A stretch of DNA of 64,000 nt from Deinococcales bacterium (GTDB taxonomy: Bacteria > Deinococcota > Deinococci > Deinococcales > JAAFIG01): NCBI GenBank assembly GCA_013298595.1, contig JAAFIG010000023.1, positions 1 to 64,000 of the forward strand. Direction: 5' to 3'. Each line of letters begins with the position of its first letter. Position 1 is the stretch's first letter. The notes under the pieces were generated by a model. That model saw only the letters and a list, made by a program, of their open reading frames with translations. It searched no databases and was not told where the DNA came from. The position numbers and the translations under genes are program-made. Shown here piece after piece: positions 53,554-63,400 of this stretch.

Positions 53554-54600
53554 TTAGCGGAAAGGTGGGGAGTAGAGTAAGCCACCTTGTTCGTAGTTAG
53601 CATTTAAGCGGCGTGGGATATTGAGTTTGGTTTTTGGTCCGAGGTTGCGGTCATAAATTTCTTTGTAATTACCAATGGATTGGATCACATCGGCAGCAAA
53701 ATCTGGGGATAAACCAAAGCCTTTACCGCTGGTTCCCTCGAGTCCAACAAAGCGGCGTACCACTGGGTCAATGGTGTTTTTACGGGCATCAGCGATGTTA
53801 CGGCTGTTGACATCGATTTCTTCGGCGTAAATGGTGGCGTAAACTGTCCAAGTAATGATATCGCGCCATTTGCTGTCGTTTTGAGCAACAAACGGAGAAA
53901 GTGGTTCTTTGGAGATAATTTCGCCAAGGATGCGGTAACTGTCTGGGTCAGCAGAAGTGGCTTTACGGCTGGCTAAACCAGAGGCATCGGTGGTGACACC
54001 ATCGCAACGACCTTGGTCAAAAGCTGCCATGACCAGATTAAAATCTTGGTAGGTGACCACTTTGATTTTGAGTTTGCGTTGACGGAAGTAATCGTTGATG
54101 TTTTGTTCGGTGGTTGTACCTTGGTTGGTACAAATGGTGGCTTCGGCAAGATCGGTAATGCGTTTAGCTGGGCTGTTGGCTTTGACCATCACAGCTTGAC
54201 CATCGTAGAAATTGACTGGTCCAAAATCCACGCCAACATCACCATCACGGCTCGAGGTTTGGGTGGTGTTACGGAAAACCACGTCAACTTCGCCGCTTTG
54301 AATGGCAGTAAAACGTGCGGCGGCTGTCAAAGAAACGTAATCTACTTTGCTGGCATCACCAAAAACAGCTGCGGCTACACCTTTGCAGAAATCCACATCA
54401 AAACCACTGTATTTGCCATTGGAATCTAAGAAACCAAATCCTGGTACGGTGGCGTTCACACCACAAATCAGTTTACCGCGTTTTTTAACGGTATCTAAGC
54501 GGCTGGTGTTACCTTGGGCGACACCAAAACCGAGGGTTGCGATACCACCGATAACGCTGGCAATTGCTAATGCTCCGAGTACTACTTTTTTGTGCTTCAT
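53554..54600 (-). CDS. aapJ: General L-amino-acid-binding protein AapJ-like
   Basis: The 348-residue periplasmic binding protein has a signal sequence (VVLGALAIASVIGGIATLGF) and the family 3 pattern: TVKKRGKLICGVNATVPGFG, FDVDFCKGVAAAVFGD, VDVVFRNTTQTSSRDGDVGV and FDQGRCDGVTTDASGLASRK. The two Cys pairs characteristic of AapJ/BztA are present. It captures amino acids for AapQMP. GGAGGTAAGGG precedes the ATG; a strong promoter lies about 80 bases upstream. It is the first gene of the operon. Confidence 0.95.
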   Translation of the reverse strand: MKHKKVVLGALAIASVIGGIATLGFGVAQGNTSRLDTVKKRGKLICGVNATVPGFGFLDSNGKYSGFDVDFCKGVAAAVFGDASKVDYVSLTAAARFTAIQSGEVDVVFRNTTQTSSRDGDVGVDFGPVNFYDGQAVMVKANSPAKRITDLAEATICTNQGTTTEQNINDYFRQRKLKIKVVTYQDFNLVMAAFDQGRCDGVTTDASGLASRKATSADPDSYRILGEIISKEPLSPFVAQNDSKWRDIITWTVYATIYAEEIDVNSRNIADARKNTIDPVVRRFVGLEGTSGKGFGLSPDFAADVIQSIGNYKEIYDRNLGPKTKLNIPRRLNANYEQGGLLYSPPFR

Positions 54601-54681
54601 CCCTTACCTCCGAAAAAATAAAATGATGCTCGTCTCGAGATACGTAATTCGTGTGTATTCGTTTAGATGCAATCGGTGCAC

Positions 54682-54709
54682 ACTATACGGGGCGTGCATG
54701 TTTTTGCAA
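54682..54709 (-). promoter_or_regulatory. Promoter of the aapJQMP operon
   Basis: On the reverse strand TTGCAA, a 16-base spacer and TATAGT, near-consensus. The leader is about 75-80 bases with a GGAGG site, so unlike most neighbours this operon is not leaderless. Confidence 0.75.
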
Positions 54710-54809
54710 AGACCCTGAATAATGAACTCGAGTTTATTTACAAACGTTCGTTAGTTTTTTAGACTCAAGTGAGGGCTACAACTGCTCAATAATCTTGAGT
54801 TAAGCAACT

Positions 54810-55811
54810 TTATTTACGCCCGAATAATTTACCAATAAAGCTTTTCTTCTCGGGTATTTTTGCCGCATCTGCTTTAGCGGCTGCTTTATTTTCAATCAAT
54901 TTAGCTGCCGCCACAGGATCACGCCCCAAAGCAAGTGCAGGTGCATTTGGCTCGCTCGAGCTAGGCTTAGAAATTGGTGCAGTATCACGTAAATCCATAT
55001 GACTACTGGTATCCGTTTCTTCTTTGGAATTACCACTGAGAATATCTGACAGCAATACCCGAAAATCGCGCATGGTTGGACGAAACGATAATTCTTTTGC
55101 CAAACCACGATCAATAAGTTTAGCCAATGTCCTCGAGACATCAGGGTTCATGTTTTTCAAAATCACAGGCACTTTGGTCATATGGGCAACTTGTAATTCT
55201 TCAACACTATCACCCAGAATCGGACGGCGACCCGCAAAAAGTTCATACGCCATGACTGAAAAACTATACACATCCGACTTAGGTGTGCCACGCTCACCAC
55301 GAAACACTTCAGGCGACATATAAAACGGACTACCCGCAGGTGGAGTAGGGTTTTGATCACTCGAGGCTGCCCCAAAATCCGCTAAGTACCCACGCCCATT
55401 AGCCGTGTAAATATTGCTGGGTTTGACATCTTGATGAATCACTTTTTTACTATGGCAATACTCGAGTGCTCCAGCGATATCCAGTAGAATTGCCATTAAA
55501 CCCTGCATATCAAATTTGGTTGGGTTTAATTCGCCTTCGGGAAAATACTGCACAGCCAAGTACGCATGAACACCCGTTGGTACACCTGCAAAGTAGCGCA
55601 CCACATTAGGATGATCTAAGGTTTTGAGCATCACCACTTCGTTATAAAAAACTTTGCCAAGCACAGGGTCATTGCGAATCTCGGGACGAGGTACTTTTAA
55701 AGCAATTTCACGCCCAGCAGCGTCCTCGGCAAGGTAGACGATGCTGGTTTGTCCTGTACCAAGCAATAAACGAGTTCTAAATCCTGGAATGGCACTGCTT
55801 GGCTGAGTCAC
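54810..55811 (-). CDS. Soluble Ser/Thr protein kinase
   Basis: The 333-residue Hanks-type kinase has the glycine loop LLGTGQTSIVYLAEDAAG, catalytic Lys in EIALKVP, the loop VIHQDVKPSNIY (HQD instead of HRD), DFG in YLADFGAAS, the APE-like SPEVFRGERGTPKSDVYSF, and ends near residue 260. The C-terminal 70 residues are Ser/Pro/Ala/Lys-rich and probably disordered, finishing with KKSFIGKLFGRK. There is no transmembrane segment or PASTA domain, so it is cytoplasmic. Start GTG at 55811 with TAAACT 6 bases upstream (leaderless). The HQD change keeps the catalytic Asp, so activity is likely. Confidence 0.92.
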   Translation of the reverse strand: MTQPSSAIPGFRTRLLLGTGQTSIVYLAEDAAGREIALKVPRPEIRNDPVLGKVFYNEVVMLKTLDHPNVVRYFAGVPTGVHAYLAVQYFPEGELNPTKFDMQGLMAILLDIAGALEYCHSKKVIHQDVKPSNIYTANGRGYLADFGAASSDQNPTPPAGSPFYMSPEVFRGERGTPKSDVYSFSVMAYELFAGRRPILGDSVEELQVAHMTKVPVILKNMNPDVSRTLAKLIDRGLAKELSFRPTMRDFRVLLSDILSGNSKEETDTSSHMDLRDTAPISKPSSSEPNAPALALGRDPVAAAKLIENKAAAKADAAKIPEKKSFIGKLFGRK

Positions 55812-55865
55812 AAAAAAAGTTTACCTTACTTTACGGCAGCGCTGTGTGGAAAAAGAACAGACAAG

Positions 55866-56837
55866 CTAACAATGTAACTCGAGTAAGCCTGCTACTTTTT
55901 CGTAAACCAATTCGCCAGCCGCGTCACCTGTAAACGAACCAGCTGTTGGTGGAACATCGTTATAATCTCTGCCAATGGCAACAACGGTGTACCCTAAATT
56001 GGGCTGGCGTGCATTGGTCGGATCAAAACCAATGGCAGCAAACTGACCTGTAGCAAGCTCGAGTAAGACTTCAACCCAAGCATGCGAACCACCTTCGCCA
56101 AGCATATGTCCCGAAACATACCGCGCTGGTAAACCAGCCGCTCGAGCCAATGCCAACATGATATGTGCATAATCTTGGCAGAGTCCAGACCCTATCTCGA
56201 GGGCTTGAATCGCTGAGGTTTGAATTGTCGTCGTGCCATTTTTGTACTGCATGGTTTCACTCACCCAAGCACTGATTCGCTGCGCTAAATCAAGTGCTGA
56301 AGTTGCTTGGCGTTGCAATTTTTGTACCACCTCGAGCATACGGGCATTGACTATAGTTAATGGTGTCGCTGCTATGTACATGGCTGCTTCTACCTTTGAG
56401 ACAAGCGGCAATTCAGCCTTGGTATGCTCGACGGTAAACATTACTTCAAAGGTTGTCCAGTGGTTAATACGAGCCACCTCGAGTTCAATGATTTGATTAT
56501 CAAATTGATCTGTAGACCATGTAGTTTGTAAAGCAATTGGTTCAACTGCTAATTTAAAATCCAGTAACCGCTGCCCTGCATAGTGTTTTTTTGGTTGCAC
56601 AATTAAGCGCTGCGCTAAATCCCTGACAATACTTGGGTAAACATATTGAAATTGTTGATAAGCAAAAAAAATAGTGCGTTGCACCATAGACCAATCCACA
56701 TTTTGTACCTCGAGCAATGGCACATCTAAAGCAATCAGTCTGTCTAAACTATCGCGGCTAACAAGCCGACGTTCACCTATTTTGGGTGTAAAAGAAGCCA
56801 GCGGAGCAAAAGTAGTCAAAGAAGACGCGGACGGCAT
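55866..56837 (-). CDS. Transglutaminase-like cysteine peptidase family protein
   Basis: The 323-residue protein has a transglutaminase N-terminal beta domain (residues 10-150) and a transglutaminase core. The catalytic Cys lies in GSGLCQDYAHIMLALARAAG near residue 220, His in GGSHAWVEVLLE near 252 and Asp in GFDPTNARQ near 270. The RYVSGHMLG segment between Cys and His is typical of the bacterial family, often linked to circularly permuted ATP-grasp and alpha-E proteins, neither present here. No signal peptide. TAGGCT lies 7 bases before the ATG. Confidence 0.9.
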   Translation of the reverse strand: MPSASSLTTFAPLASFTPKIGERRLVSRDSLDRLIALDVPLLEVQNVDWSMVQRTIFFAYQQFQYVYPSIVRDLAQRLIVQPKKHYAGQRLLDFKLAVEPIALQTTWSTDQFDNQIIELEVARINHWTTFEVMFTVEHTKAELPLVSKVEAAMYIAATPLTIVNARMLEVVQKLQRQATSALDLAQRISAWVSETMQYKNGTTTIQTSAIQALEIGSGLCQDYAHIMLALARAAGLPARYVSGHMLGEGGSHAWVEVLLELATGQFAAIGFDPTNARQPNLGYTVVAIGRDYNDVPPTAGSFTGDAAGELVYEKVAGLLELHC

Positions 56838-56877
56838 TGATGACAGCCTAACAATTTTTTAGAACTCGAGATGAACA

Positions 56878-57759
56878 TTAGGAAAAATGTTGCTTAAAAA
56901 ATGCCACAGTATCATCTAACACTTTGGGTTCAAGCCAACGCAGCAACTTAGAAAACGCACCAATAATGCGAAAATGATCGAGGCTTTCGTAAGCAATCCA
57001 ATCCACTTGCCCACCACGTTGACGAATTTCATGGGCTAAACGCGGCGCATGAGCTGGGCTACACAATGTATCTCGAGCGCCATGCAAAAGTAGCATTGGT
57101 GGGTTTAAACCATCAGCAATGAGCGCTGGTTGCGTGCGTTGCCAATGCTCACGCGTCCCCATGGCTTTTTGTGCTCGAGCATCGGTTTCTAACCACTCGA
57201 GAAAATCGTAAGGACCTGCAATACCAACCACAGCCGCAATTTGAGCACGGTTTAAACCAACTCGTTCGAGATGTTCAGGTGCAACCGCCATCAAAGAAAC
57301 AATATGTGCTCCTGCCGAATGTCCAAGTAAACCAATGGCTCGAGAAGTTACACCATAAATTGGTAATTCGCGCAACAACCATTGCACAGCCAAGGCAACA
57401 TCTGTCACAAAATGGGGAAACACACCATCAGGAGCTAAACGATAATTGACCAAAGCCACATGAAACCCCGCTGCACATAAACTCTCGGCAAGAAACGGAT
57501 ACTCGGCTTTGCTACCTGTATCCCAATACCCACCATGAACAAAAACAACAGTACCAATGGCATTTGGTACAACATACAAATCGAGTTTTTGTCGCTCGAG
57601 TAAACCGTAAGCTAAATCGGTGTGCAATTCAAATAATTTTTTATTAATCGCAGCATTGATAATTTCGATAGGTGCACGCCCAACCACTGCACCAAGTTGA
57701 CTAAATACTGCGTTAGAAGCTCGAGATAACTGATGTAACCAATCTTCGGTATCTGGCAT
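56878..57759 (-). CDS. Alpha/beta hydrolase (esterase/arylformamidase-like)
   Basis: From ATG 57759 the product has 293 residues. It carries the HGGYW oxyanion motif (VVFVHGGYWDTGS), the nucleophile Ser in LLGHSAGAHIVSL, the Asp in HGARDTLCSP and the His in SLDHFRIIG. This arrangement is that of alpha/beta hydrolase_3-type carboxylesterases and kynurenine formamidases (BNA7/KynB-like). No signal peptide. TACAAT lies 6 bases before the chosen ATG, whereas the longer frame to 57783 overlaps that element. Confidence 0.9.
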   Translation of the reverse strand: MPDTEDWLHQLSRASNAVFSQLGAVVGRAPIEIINAAINKKLFELHTDLAYGLLERQKLDLYVVPNAIGTVVFVHGGYWDTGSKAEYPFLAESLCAAGFHVALVNYRLAPDGVFPHFVTDVALAVQWLLRELPIYGVTSRAIGLLGHSAGAHIVSLMAVAPEHLERVGLNRAQIAAVVGIAGPYDFLEWLETDARAQKAMGTREHWQRTQPALIADGLNPPMLLLHGARDTLCSPAHAPRLAHEIRQRGGQVDWIAYESLDHFRIIGAFSKLLRWLEPKVLDDTVAFFKQHFS

Positions 57760-57804
57760 AAAAGCATTGTAACGCAGAGCCAATGAGTTTTTTCGGAGCA
57801 GCGA

Positions 57805-58038
57805 TTAACTATTGAGAATAAAATATCCCAACGTCACTGATATCAGCATCTGAAATAAACTCGAGTTACGCAGCGTAACATTGTCTTTGTTTTCCCAAAC
57901 GCGTAATCCAGCTTGAATAACAATTAATCCTGCCATAGCTAAACGCGGCACTTGAACGCCTAGCAAAAGTGCGACCAGCAAACCTGCGAGTACTGTCAGC
58001 ATTGCAAAACGAATTGCAGTCAGTGGTGGCATTTTCAT
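57805..58038 (-). CDS. Small membrane protein with three hydrophobic segments
   Basis: The 77-residue product has three hydrophobic stretches (AMLTVLAGLLVALLLGVQV, LAMAGLIVIQAGLRVW and LFQMLISVTLGYFIL). It begins one base after the SagB-like gene stop, so the two are cotranscribed and translationally coupled. I recognise no family; it may be an accessory membrane anchor for the oxidoreductase. Confidence 0.65.
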   Translation of the reverse strand: MKMPPLTAIRFAMLTVLAGLLVALLLGVQVPRLAMAGLIVIQAGLRVWENKDNVTLRNSSLFQMLISVTLGYFILNS

Positions 58039-58039
58039 T

Positions 58040-58762
58040 TTAACGCCCGATCAAAATAACGGTTAATGGTAATTCACGATTGCCTTGTAAACCCAATAAA
58101 AAACTCAGTTCATCATCAAAAAAAGTGCTGATGGCTCGAGCCGATAAACCCAGTGCTGTACCTGCTAAAAGCACATTTTGGGCTGCGTACCCCGCCTCGA
58201 GATACAAATGCCGATACCCGCGTTCGCTGTGGGCTGTCACAGTGCGTTCGACCACACCAGTAAAAATCATGGCAACTGCACTGGTTTCAACACCAGAATC
58301 ACCGAGTAATGCACCAACTAAATCCTTGGTGACATCGCCGATACGCACTTGCTCGAGTTGATGTTCTCGAACTACATAATGGTAAACACCAGCAAAAGTA
58401 TCAGAAACACCTCGGATCACCAAGTAAACCTCGAGGGGATATGCTCCAGATGGGCTAGGCACTGTTCGGTACGGTAAATTACTACCACCAGGACGCTGTC
58501 CTGTGATACCTTGGGCTGCCCAGAGCAACTGGGCAACTTCGGAAATGGTGATGTTCGAGCCAACTTCTGGAGCTTGTGAACGCCGAGCAGTAATCACACT
58601 CCACAAACCTGCACCGCCTTTTTGTTTAGGCGAAGGTAAACGCACTGTTTCTAATGGACTGGCATAGACTTTAAACGCAGGGACACGTTTGCCCACAGGG
58701 AAGGTATCACCACGTTTTAACTTGGTGTGTTCAACGAATTTTTCACCAACAGACTCTTTCAC
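58040..58762 (-). CDS. SagB/ThcOx-type nitroreductase-fold oxidoreductase
   Basis: The 240-residue FMN enzyme has the SagB family pattern: VGEKFVEHTKLKRG at the N-terminus, SVITARRSQ (FMN-binding Arg), ISEVAQLLWAAQGITG, YRTVPSPSGAYPLEVYLV, GVYHYVVREHQLE, and EAGYAAQNVLLAGTALGLSA. Such proteins oxidise azolines in RiPP synthesis or act as stand-alone nitroreductase-like enzymes. GTG at 58762 is preferred as start because family members begin with KxSxGxxFHxxTK; the open frame extends to 58840. No SagC/SagD cyclodehydratase genes are nearby, so a RiPP role is not supported here. Confidence 0.87.
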   Translation of the reverse strand: MKESVGEKFVEHTKLKRGDTFPVGKRVPAFKVYASPLETVRLPSPKQKGGAGLWSVITARRSQAPEVGSNITISEVAQLLWAAQGITGQRPGGSNLPYRTVPSPSGAYPLEVYLVIRGVSDTFAGVYHYVVREHQLEQVRIGDVTKDLVGALLGDSGVETSAVAMIFTGVVERTVTAHSERGYRHLYLEAGYAAQNVLLAGTALGLSARAISTFFDDELSFLLGLQGNRELPLTVILIGR

Positions 58763-58867
58763 GGTTCGCCTCGAGAATCGCCCCCCGCTTGGCTCGAGAA
58801 CAGAGGTACAGGGTGGGATGCGGGAGTTTAACACAACCACGCACCGAAAACGGGTAGGATACTAACC

Positions 58868-59497
58868 ATGCTGGTTAAGGATTGGATGACTCCCGCTCCA
58901 TTGACAATTTCGCCAAATACGGCTGTGCTCGAGGCATTAAAATTGCTCAAAGAACGTGGCTTTAGGCGCTTGCCAGTTGTGGATGGCGCAACATTGGTTG
59001 GCATTGTCACGGATAAAGACCTCAAAGATGCCATGCCGAGTAAAGCAACAACCTTATCGGTTTGGGAACTCAATTACTTATTGGCAAAATTAACAGTGCA
59101 AGAAGTAATGGCGCACCCCGTAAAAACTTGTGTGGCATCCGATACCCTCGAGCAAGCCGCGCTGATTATGCAAGCTAATAAAGTGGCAGGTTTACCTGTG
59201 CTTGATAAGGCTGGTGCGTTGGTTGGTATGTTAACTATCACCGATGTGCTTGGTGCATTTACGCAAGTGCTGGGCTTAAAAGAAGGCGGGGTGCGTTTAA
59301 CCATCGAAATGACAGATCTTCCTGGTAGCCTAATTCAAGCTGCCGAAGCGATTAAACCCGCTAATATTGTCAGTGTTGCCACAGCAGGGCATCAGAATGG
59401 CTTGAGAAAATTTGTGATTCGTGCCACAGGCGAACAAGCTGAGGTCTTAGCTCAGCGCTTACAAGCTGCTGGTATTCATGTTTTAGATGTGCAATAA
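58868..59497 (+). CDS. AcuB-like protein with CBS pair and ACT domain
   Basis: The 209-residue protein has two CBS repeats ([20 protein letters not shown] and [18 protein letters not shown] openings; GIVTDKDLK and [10 protein letters not shown] ends) that bind adenosine ligands, followed by an ACT-like C-terminal domain ([20 protein letters not shown]). This is the AcuB architecture; the true function of AcuB-like proteins is regulation by nucleotide sensing. TAGGAT ends 7 bases before the ATG. It is divergent from the SagB-like gene. Its stop codon is duplicated in a 24-base tandem repeat. Confidence 0.9.
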   Translation: MLVKDWMTPAPLTISPNTAVLEALKLLKERGFRRLPVVDGATLVGIVTDKDLKDAMPSKATTLSVWELNYLLAKLTVQEVMAHPVKTCVASDTLEQAALIMQANKVAGLPVLDKAGALVGMLTITDVLGAFTQVLGLKEGGVRLTIEMTDLPGSLIQAAEAIKPANIVSVATAGHQNGLRKFVIRATGEQAEVLAQRLQAAGIHVLDVQ

Positions 59498-59527
59498 AAC
59501 CCATGTATTGATGTGCAATAAAACCCA
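59486..59527 (+). repeat. Tandem repeat spanning the CBS gene stop codon
   Basis: GATGTGCAATAAAACCCA at 59486-59503 is repeated exactly at 59510-59527 (24-base period). The first copy encodes the last residues (DVQ) and the TAA stop. Confidence 0.85.
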
Positions 59528-59533
59528 ATGCGG

Positions 59534-59544
59534 TAAACTCGAGT
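59534..59544 (+). promoter_or_regulatory. -10 element TAAACT overlapping a CTCGAG site
   Basis: TAAACT (59534-59539) is followed by CGAGT and the ATG at 59545; the final CT of the -10 is the first two bases of CTCGAG (59538-59543). Confidence 0.55.
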
Positions 59545-60222
59545 ATGTTTCCTGCACCGTGGCAACTTTCGGGTCGTGGTTTGATTGTGGTGTATCGCTT
59601 GCCAAAGTCGTGGTTACTCGAGCATGGTGGAATTCCAGCGCATCTACAAAATGCCTTTGTTGGTGGTTTTAGTGCTTTGATGCTGGTGGATTACTCGAGT
59701 AGCAATTGTGGAGGATACCAAGAATTATTGTTTGTGCCCGGGATGTTTCAAGTTTCGAGTGGTCAACGTTTTTTGAGTATTAGTCAGATTATGGTGTCTT
59801 CGGCATCCAGTGTGCAGTGGGGGATTCGTAATTGGGGAATTCCAAAATCATTTGCCAATTTTATTTGGTCTCGAGATGGTGTAACAGAGCGGGTTGAAGT
59901 TTTGCAAAATAATATCAGTGTGGCTGAATTTGTTTTCTCGAGTGGAAACACAGCTTTGCTAATCTCGCTCGGTGTTGTACCAGCAACCTGGCGCACACTG
60001 ATGCACCCTGAACTCGAGGGTATCAATCTTGTGCCAAAAGCTTTGGGGGATATACTGCTCACCACCCTTGCTGGTACTGGCAAGATGCGTTTAGCCAAGT
60101 TGCATTTGGCTCGGGGAGATGGGCTGCATTTTCCAAATCTCGAGCTTATTAAACCAGTTGCTGCGGTACTCGCCGAACCATTTAATTTGGTGTTTCCGAT
60201 TCCGCAACGGGTAAAGCTGTAA
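59545..60222 (+). CDS. Acetoacetate-decarboxylase-superfamily protein
   Basis: The 225-residue protein reads LSGRGLIVVYRLPKSWLLEH, VGGFSALMLVDYSSSNCGGY, QELLFVPGMF, ISQIMVSSASSVQWGIRNWG followed by IPKSFANFIW. The G-x-P/I-P-K segment matches the place of the Schiff-base Lys of acetoacetate decarboxylase, and GRGLIVVYR matches the N-terminal strand of the superfamily. Enzymes with this fold include decarboxylases, aldolases and hydratases; the reaction is unknown. It is the second member here (see the fusion at 28342). Its 3' end overlaps the convergent 94-residue gene by 41 bases. Confidence 0.75.
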   Translation: MFPAPWQLSGRGLIVVYRLPKSWLLEHGGIPAHLQNAFVGGFSALMLVDYSSSNCGGYQELLFVPGMFQVSSGQRFLSISQIMVSSASSVQWGIRNWGIPKSFANFIWSRDGVTERVEVLQNNISVAEFVFSSGNTALLISLGVVPATWRTLMHPELEGINLVPKALGDILLTTLAGTGKMRLAKLHLARGDGLHFPNLELIKPVAAVLAEPFNLVFPIPQRVKL

Positions 60223-60466
60223 TGGTGGTGCTGTTCAAAGCATCTTTTTGGCTGAGTCGTTCTTCAAATAACACATCCACAATGGCTAACCACTGGTCAA
60301 GCCAACCTCGCATTAATTGGGCACGACGATGTAAACCAATGGCTTCGAGGGCTTCACAAACAATTTCTAAACGCCCAGCAATGGTTTCGGCATAACGGCT
60401 GGCATCCTCGAGGGTTGTGCCAATTTCAAGGCTGGTGATTTCACAACGCACAACATCCGAGTTCAT
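60182..60466 (-). CDS. 94-residue helical protein coupled to the BTAD gene
   Basis: Its ATG overlaps the stop of the large BTAD regulator (ATGA), so it is translated with it. The product is predicted helical (EDASRYAETIAGRLEIVCEA, LMRGWLDQWLAIVDVLFEER) with an unstructured tail. I recognise no family; coupling suggests that it modulates the regulator or its target. It overlaps the end of the convergent decarboxylase-like gene by 41 bases. Confidence 0.6.
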   Translation of the reverse strand: MNSDVVRCEITSLEIGTTLEDASRYAETIAGRLEIVCEALEAIGLHRRAQLMRGWLDQWLAIVDVLFEERLSQKDALNSTTITALPVAESETPN

Positions 60467-63400
60467 GATGCACTCGCTAAGTACTTGGCAGCCAAACTTT
60501 GGCTGGCAAAGCTACGCAATGCCGCAGGAATACGTTCAAGCAATAACTCGAGGGCAACTTCGGCAACACTCTGGCGTTTTAGGGCTTGGGCAGCTCGAGC
60601 AATAACAATGGTTAAACCAATACTCTGCCCTAACATCAAAGCACTCTCGAGCGCATTATCATCTGGTTTACTTAGCCCGATCAGCAATTGGGCAAAGGCA
60701 CGCATTTCAGGCATTTCGTACTCGAGTGACATATGCAATAAACGTTCAGCATATTCAAAAGCACTGGGATGCCTACGAGCATAAGCACTTTCGGCAGCCC
60801 CTAGCAAAGCATAGCAGCGCCCAAGGGCATGAGGGCTGGTCTCGAGCAGTAGCAAGGCTTCTTGGGCAGCAATCACATGGCGTGGGTCGTTGTGAAGCGC
60901 TAACAGCACAGCCCGTAAACCCCGAGGAATGAGCACACCCACATCATGAGACGTTTCGCAGCGCTGAATGCTTTGGGCAAAGTATTGTAAACCTGTTTCG
61001 AGATCGCCGCAAGCTGCATAAATTAAACCAAGTTGATTTTCACCATCAGCAATTTGGGCAGTGGTGGTTGCAGTGGTTAATGCTTGTTGAATATCGGCAA
61101 AAGCATGATCGTACTCACCTCGAGAAACATAGGTTGGCGAGCGCGCCAGCAAAGCCTGACTGCGCTGCTGCGGTTGTAATTGCGGTGTATTCAGCGCCTG
61201 AGCCACAACTTCGAGATTATCGCTGTACTGCCCTCGAGTCCAGAGAGCAATCCCAAGCACGATTTGCATTTGAGCTTTTTTAAAACCACTAGGGCTGGTT
61301 TCAACAGCCACCTGAGCAGCACTTAGAGCATCTCGAGTTTTACCTGTGTACCAAGCGGTTAAGGCTCTGCCAAGTTGGGCTTCTGATCCCCACGGCAAGG
61401 TGCGTTCAAAAGCAGCGATGGCATGACCTGTTTCACCAAGAATCATTTCTGTCCAACCAATCACGGCTTGGGCTTTTAATTCATGATCAAAACCAAGTTT
61501 CCCTACCAAAGGCTCGAGGATAGCTCTGGCTTCTAAATTTTTGCCAAGTAAAAATTTGCTTTCGGCAAGTACCACACTGGCACGATGCTCGAGTAACACA
61601 TCGGCTTGGCGTTTGGCGCTCATTACGGCATGAGCAGCATCTCGTTCGGCATCGGTGTAACGTTCTGCTAGTAAATAAGCTTCAGCCCGTATTGTGCGCC
61701 CACGTAATTCCAATTTATGCTCGAGTGAAGTTAACGTCACACCTTCAAGTAAAGCTAAAGCCCGCGTTGCTTCGAGTTGCTCGAGGGCTTGTTCGGCAGC
61801 TTGAATCAGATGCGGTGCTGCCGCTCGAGCATCTTTGGCTTGGCTGTAATGGGTGGCGATTCGGTTCGCATCGGCATGGTGTTGTTCGAGAGCTTGGGCA
61901 GCTCGGCGATGCAAAGCCCGTTGCACGGCTTCGGGTAAAAACTCAAGAGCGGCGCGGCGTAACGCATCGTGTAAAAAACCACCATCTGGGCGCAACATAT
62001 GCTGGCTTTGGGCTTCAGCAATGGCTTGGGCAACTTCAAGTTCATCGGCGCGTAACGTACTAGCAATAATGGTGATGTCACTCGAGTCGAGCAATGCCAT
62101 CACACCCAGCACACGGCGAGTCATAGGTGTTGTTCGTTCCAAACGACGGCGCAACAACACACCAATGCGTTCTGGTGGCTCAAGATGCCCTGTTAATTGC
62201 CATTCGGTATTTAATTGTCCAGTCTCGAGTAAATGCTTTAAGGTTTCAACAATAAATAATGGATTCCCACCTGTTACCCGCAGTAATTCTGAAGCCAAAG
62301 GTGTTGCCCGCCGATCAATACCTCCCAGTAATTCTTCGACTTCTGGCAAAGCAAACGGCTCGAGGTCTAATTTATTGGCAATACCTGCAACTTCAAGTTG
62401 CGAAACCATATTTTTCAGGTTTTGATTAGCTTCAATATTCTGGTACGCCCCAAGCAAAACCACACCAAACGGTAATAAACGCGGCGCAGCATAGCTTAAC
62501 CACTCGAGTGTGGCACGGTCTGCCCAATGCAAATCATCAAGTATCAACATGCCGTTCGGTGCAGTCACAGACAAGGCATATTGTGTAAAAGATTCCAACA
62601 CCCGCGCTCGAGCATCACCAAATTCGCTGCTTTGCTCGAGCGAACGATACACTTGGTTAGGGTCACGTAATTCGGGAATTAATCGTGCTAATTCGCCACG
62701 CCAAACTTCGGGCAGATTCGAGCGTTGCCCAAGTTGTTTCTCGAGCAAAATCTGATCTCGAACAGCTTGAATCAGCGCCGCAAACGGAATGGTACTTTCG
62801 GTTTCACGACAACGCAACTCGAGTACTCTTGCTCCTAAAGCACTGCGCGAAGCTGCTAATTCAGATAGCAACCGTGTTTTCCCACTGCCCATATCACCCA
62901 CAATCAACATGGCTTTACCGCGAGTCACACCACCAACCAATGCCTGCCAAGCTCGAGAACCTGCTAATTTTGGTGGACGTAAAACATTCATCGGAATACT
63001 GCGTTGCGTACCAGCATCGGGTTTTGGTAAGCGCCCCTGCTCGATGGCTTCGATTAATTGCACCGTTTCTGGGTCAGGCATGACACCCAGTTCTTCACGC
63101 AGCACTTTACGCACATCGAGAATGGCTTGGCGCACAGCCCCACGATCATCGGCTAAATAAGCTAAACGCAAGTATTCACGGTGCGCCGCTTCAGATAACC
63201 GATCCAAAGACAATGCCCGACGTGCCATCAGCATCGCATCACGCCAAGCTCGAGCAGTTGTTAAACGCCGCACCTCGGATTCCAAAAAAGCCGCTCGGCG
63301 GTCACGTAGTAAAGCCCGCGCACCCTCAAGCCACGCTTCAAACTCGAGTTCATCTACAGTCAAACCAGCAGCAAACTCGCCTTCTAAGGCATTAAATTGC

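Noticed and set aside
58040..58762. SagB-type gene as part of a thiazole/oxazole-modified peptide cluster
   Set aside because: No YcaO or cyclodehydratase gene nor precursor ORF is nearby; stand-alone SagB-like oxidoreductases are common.
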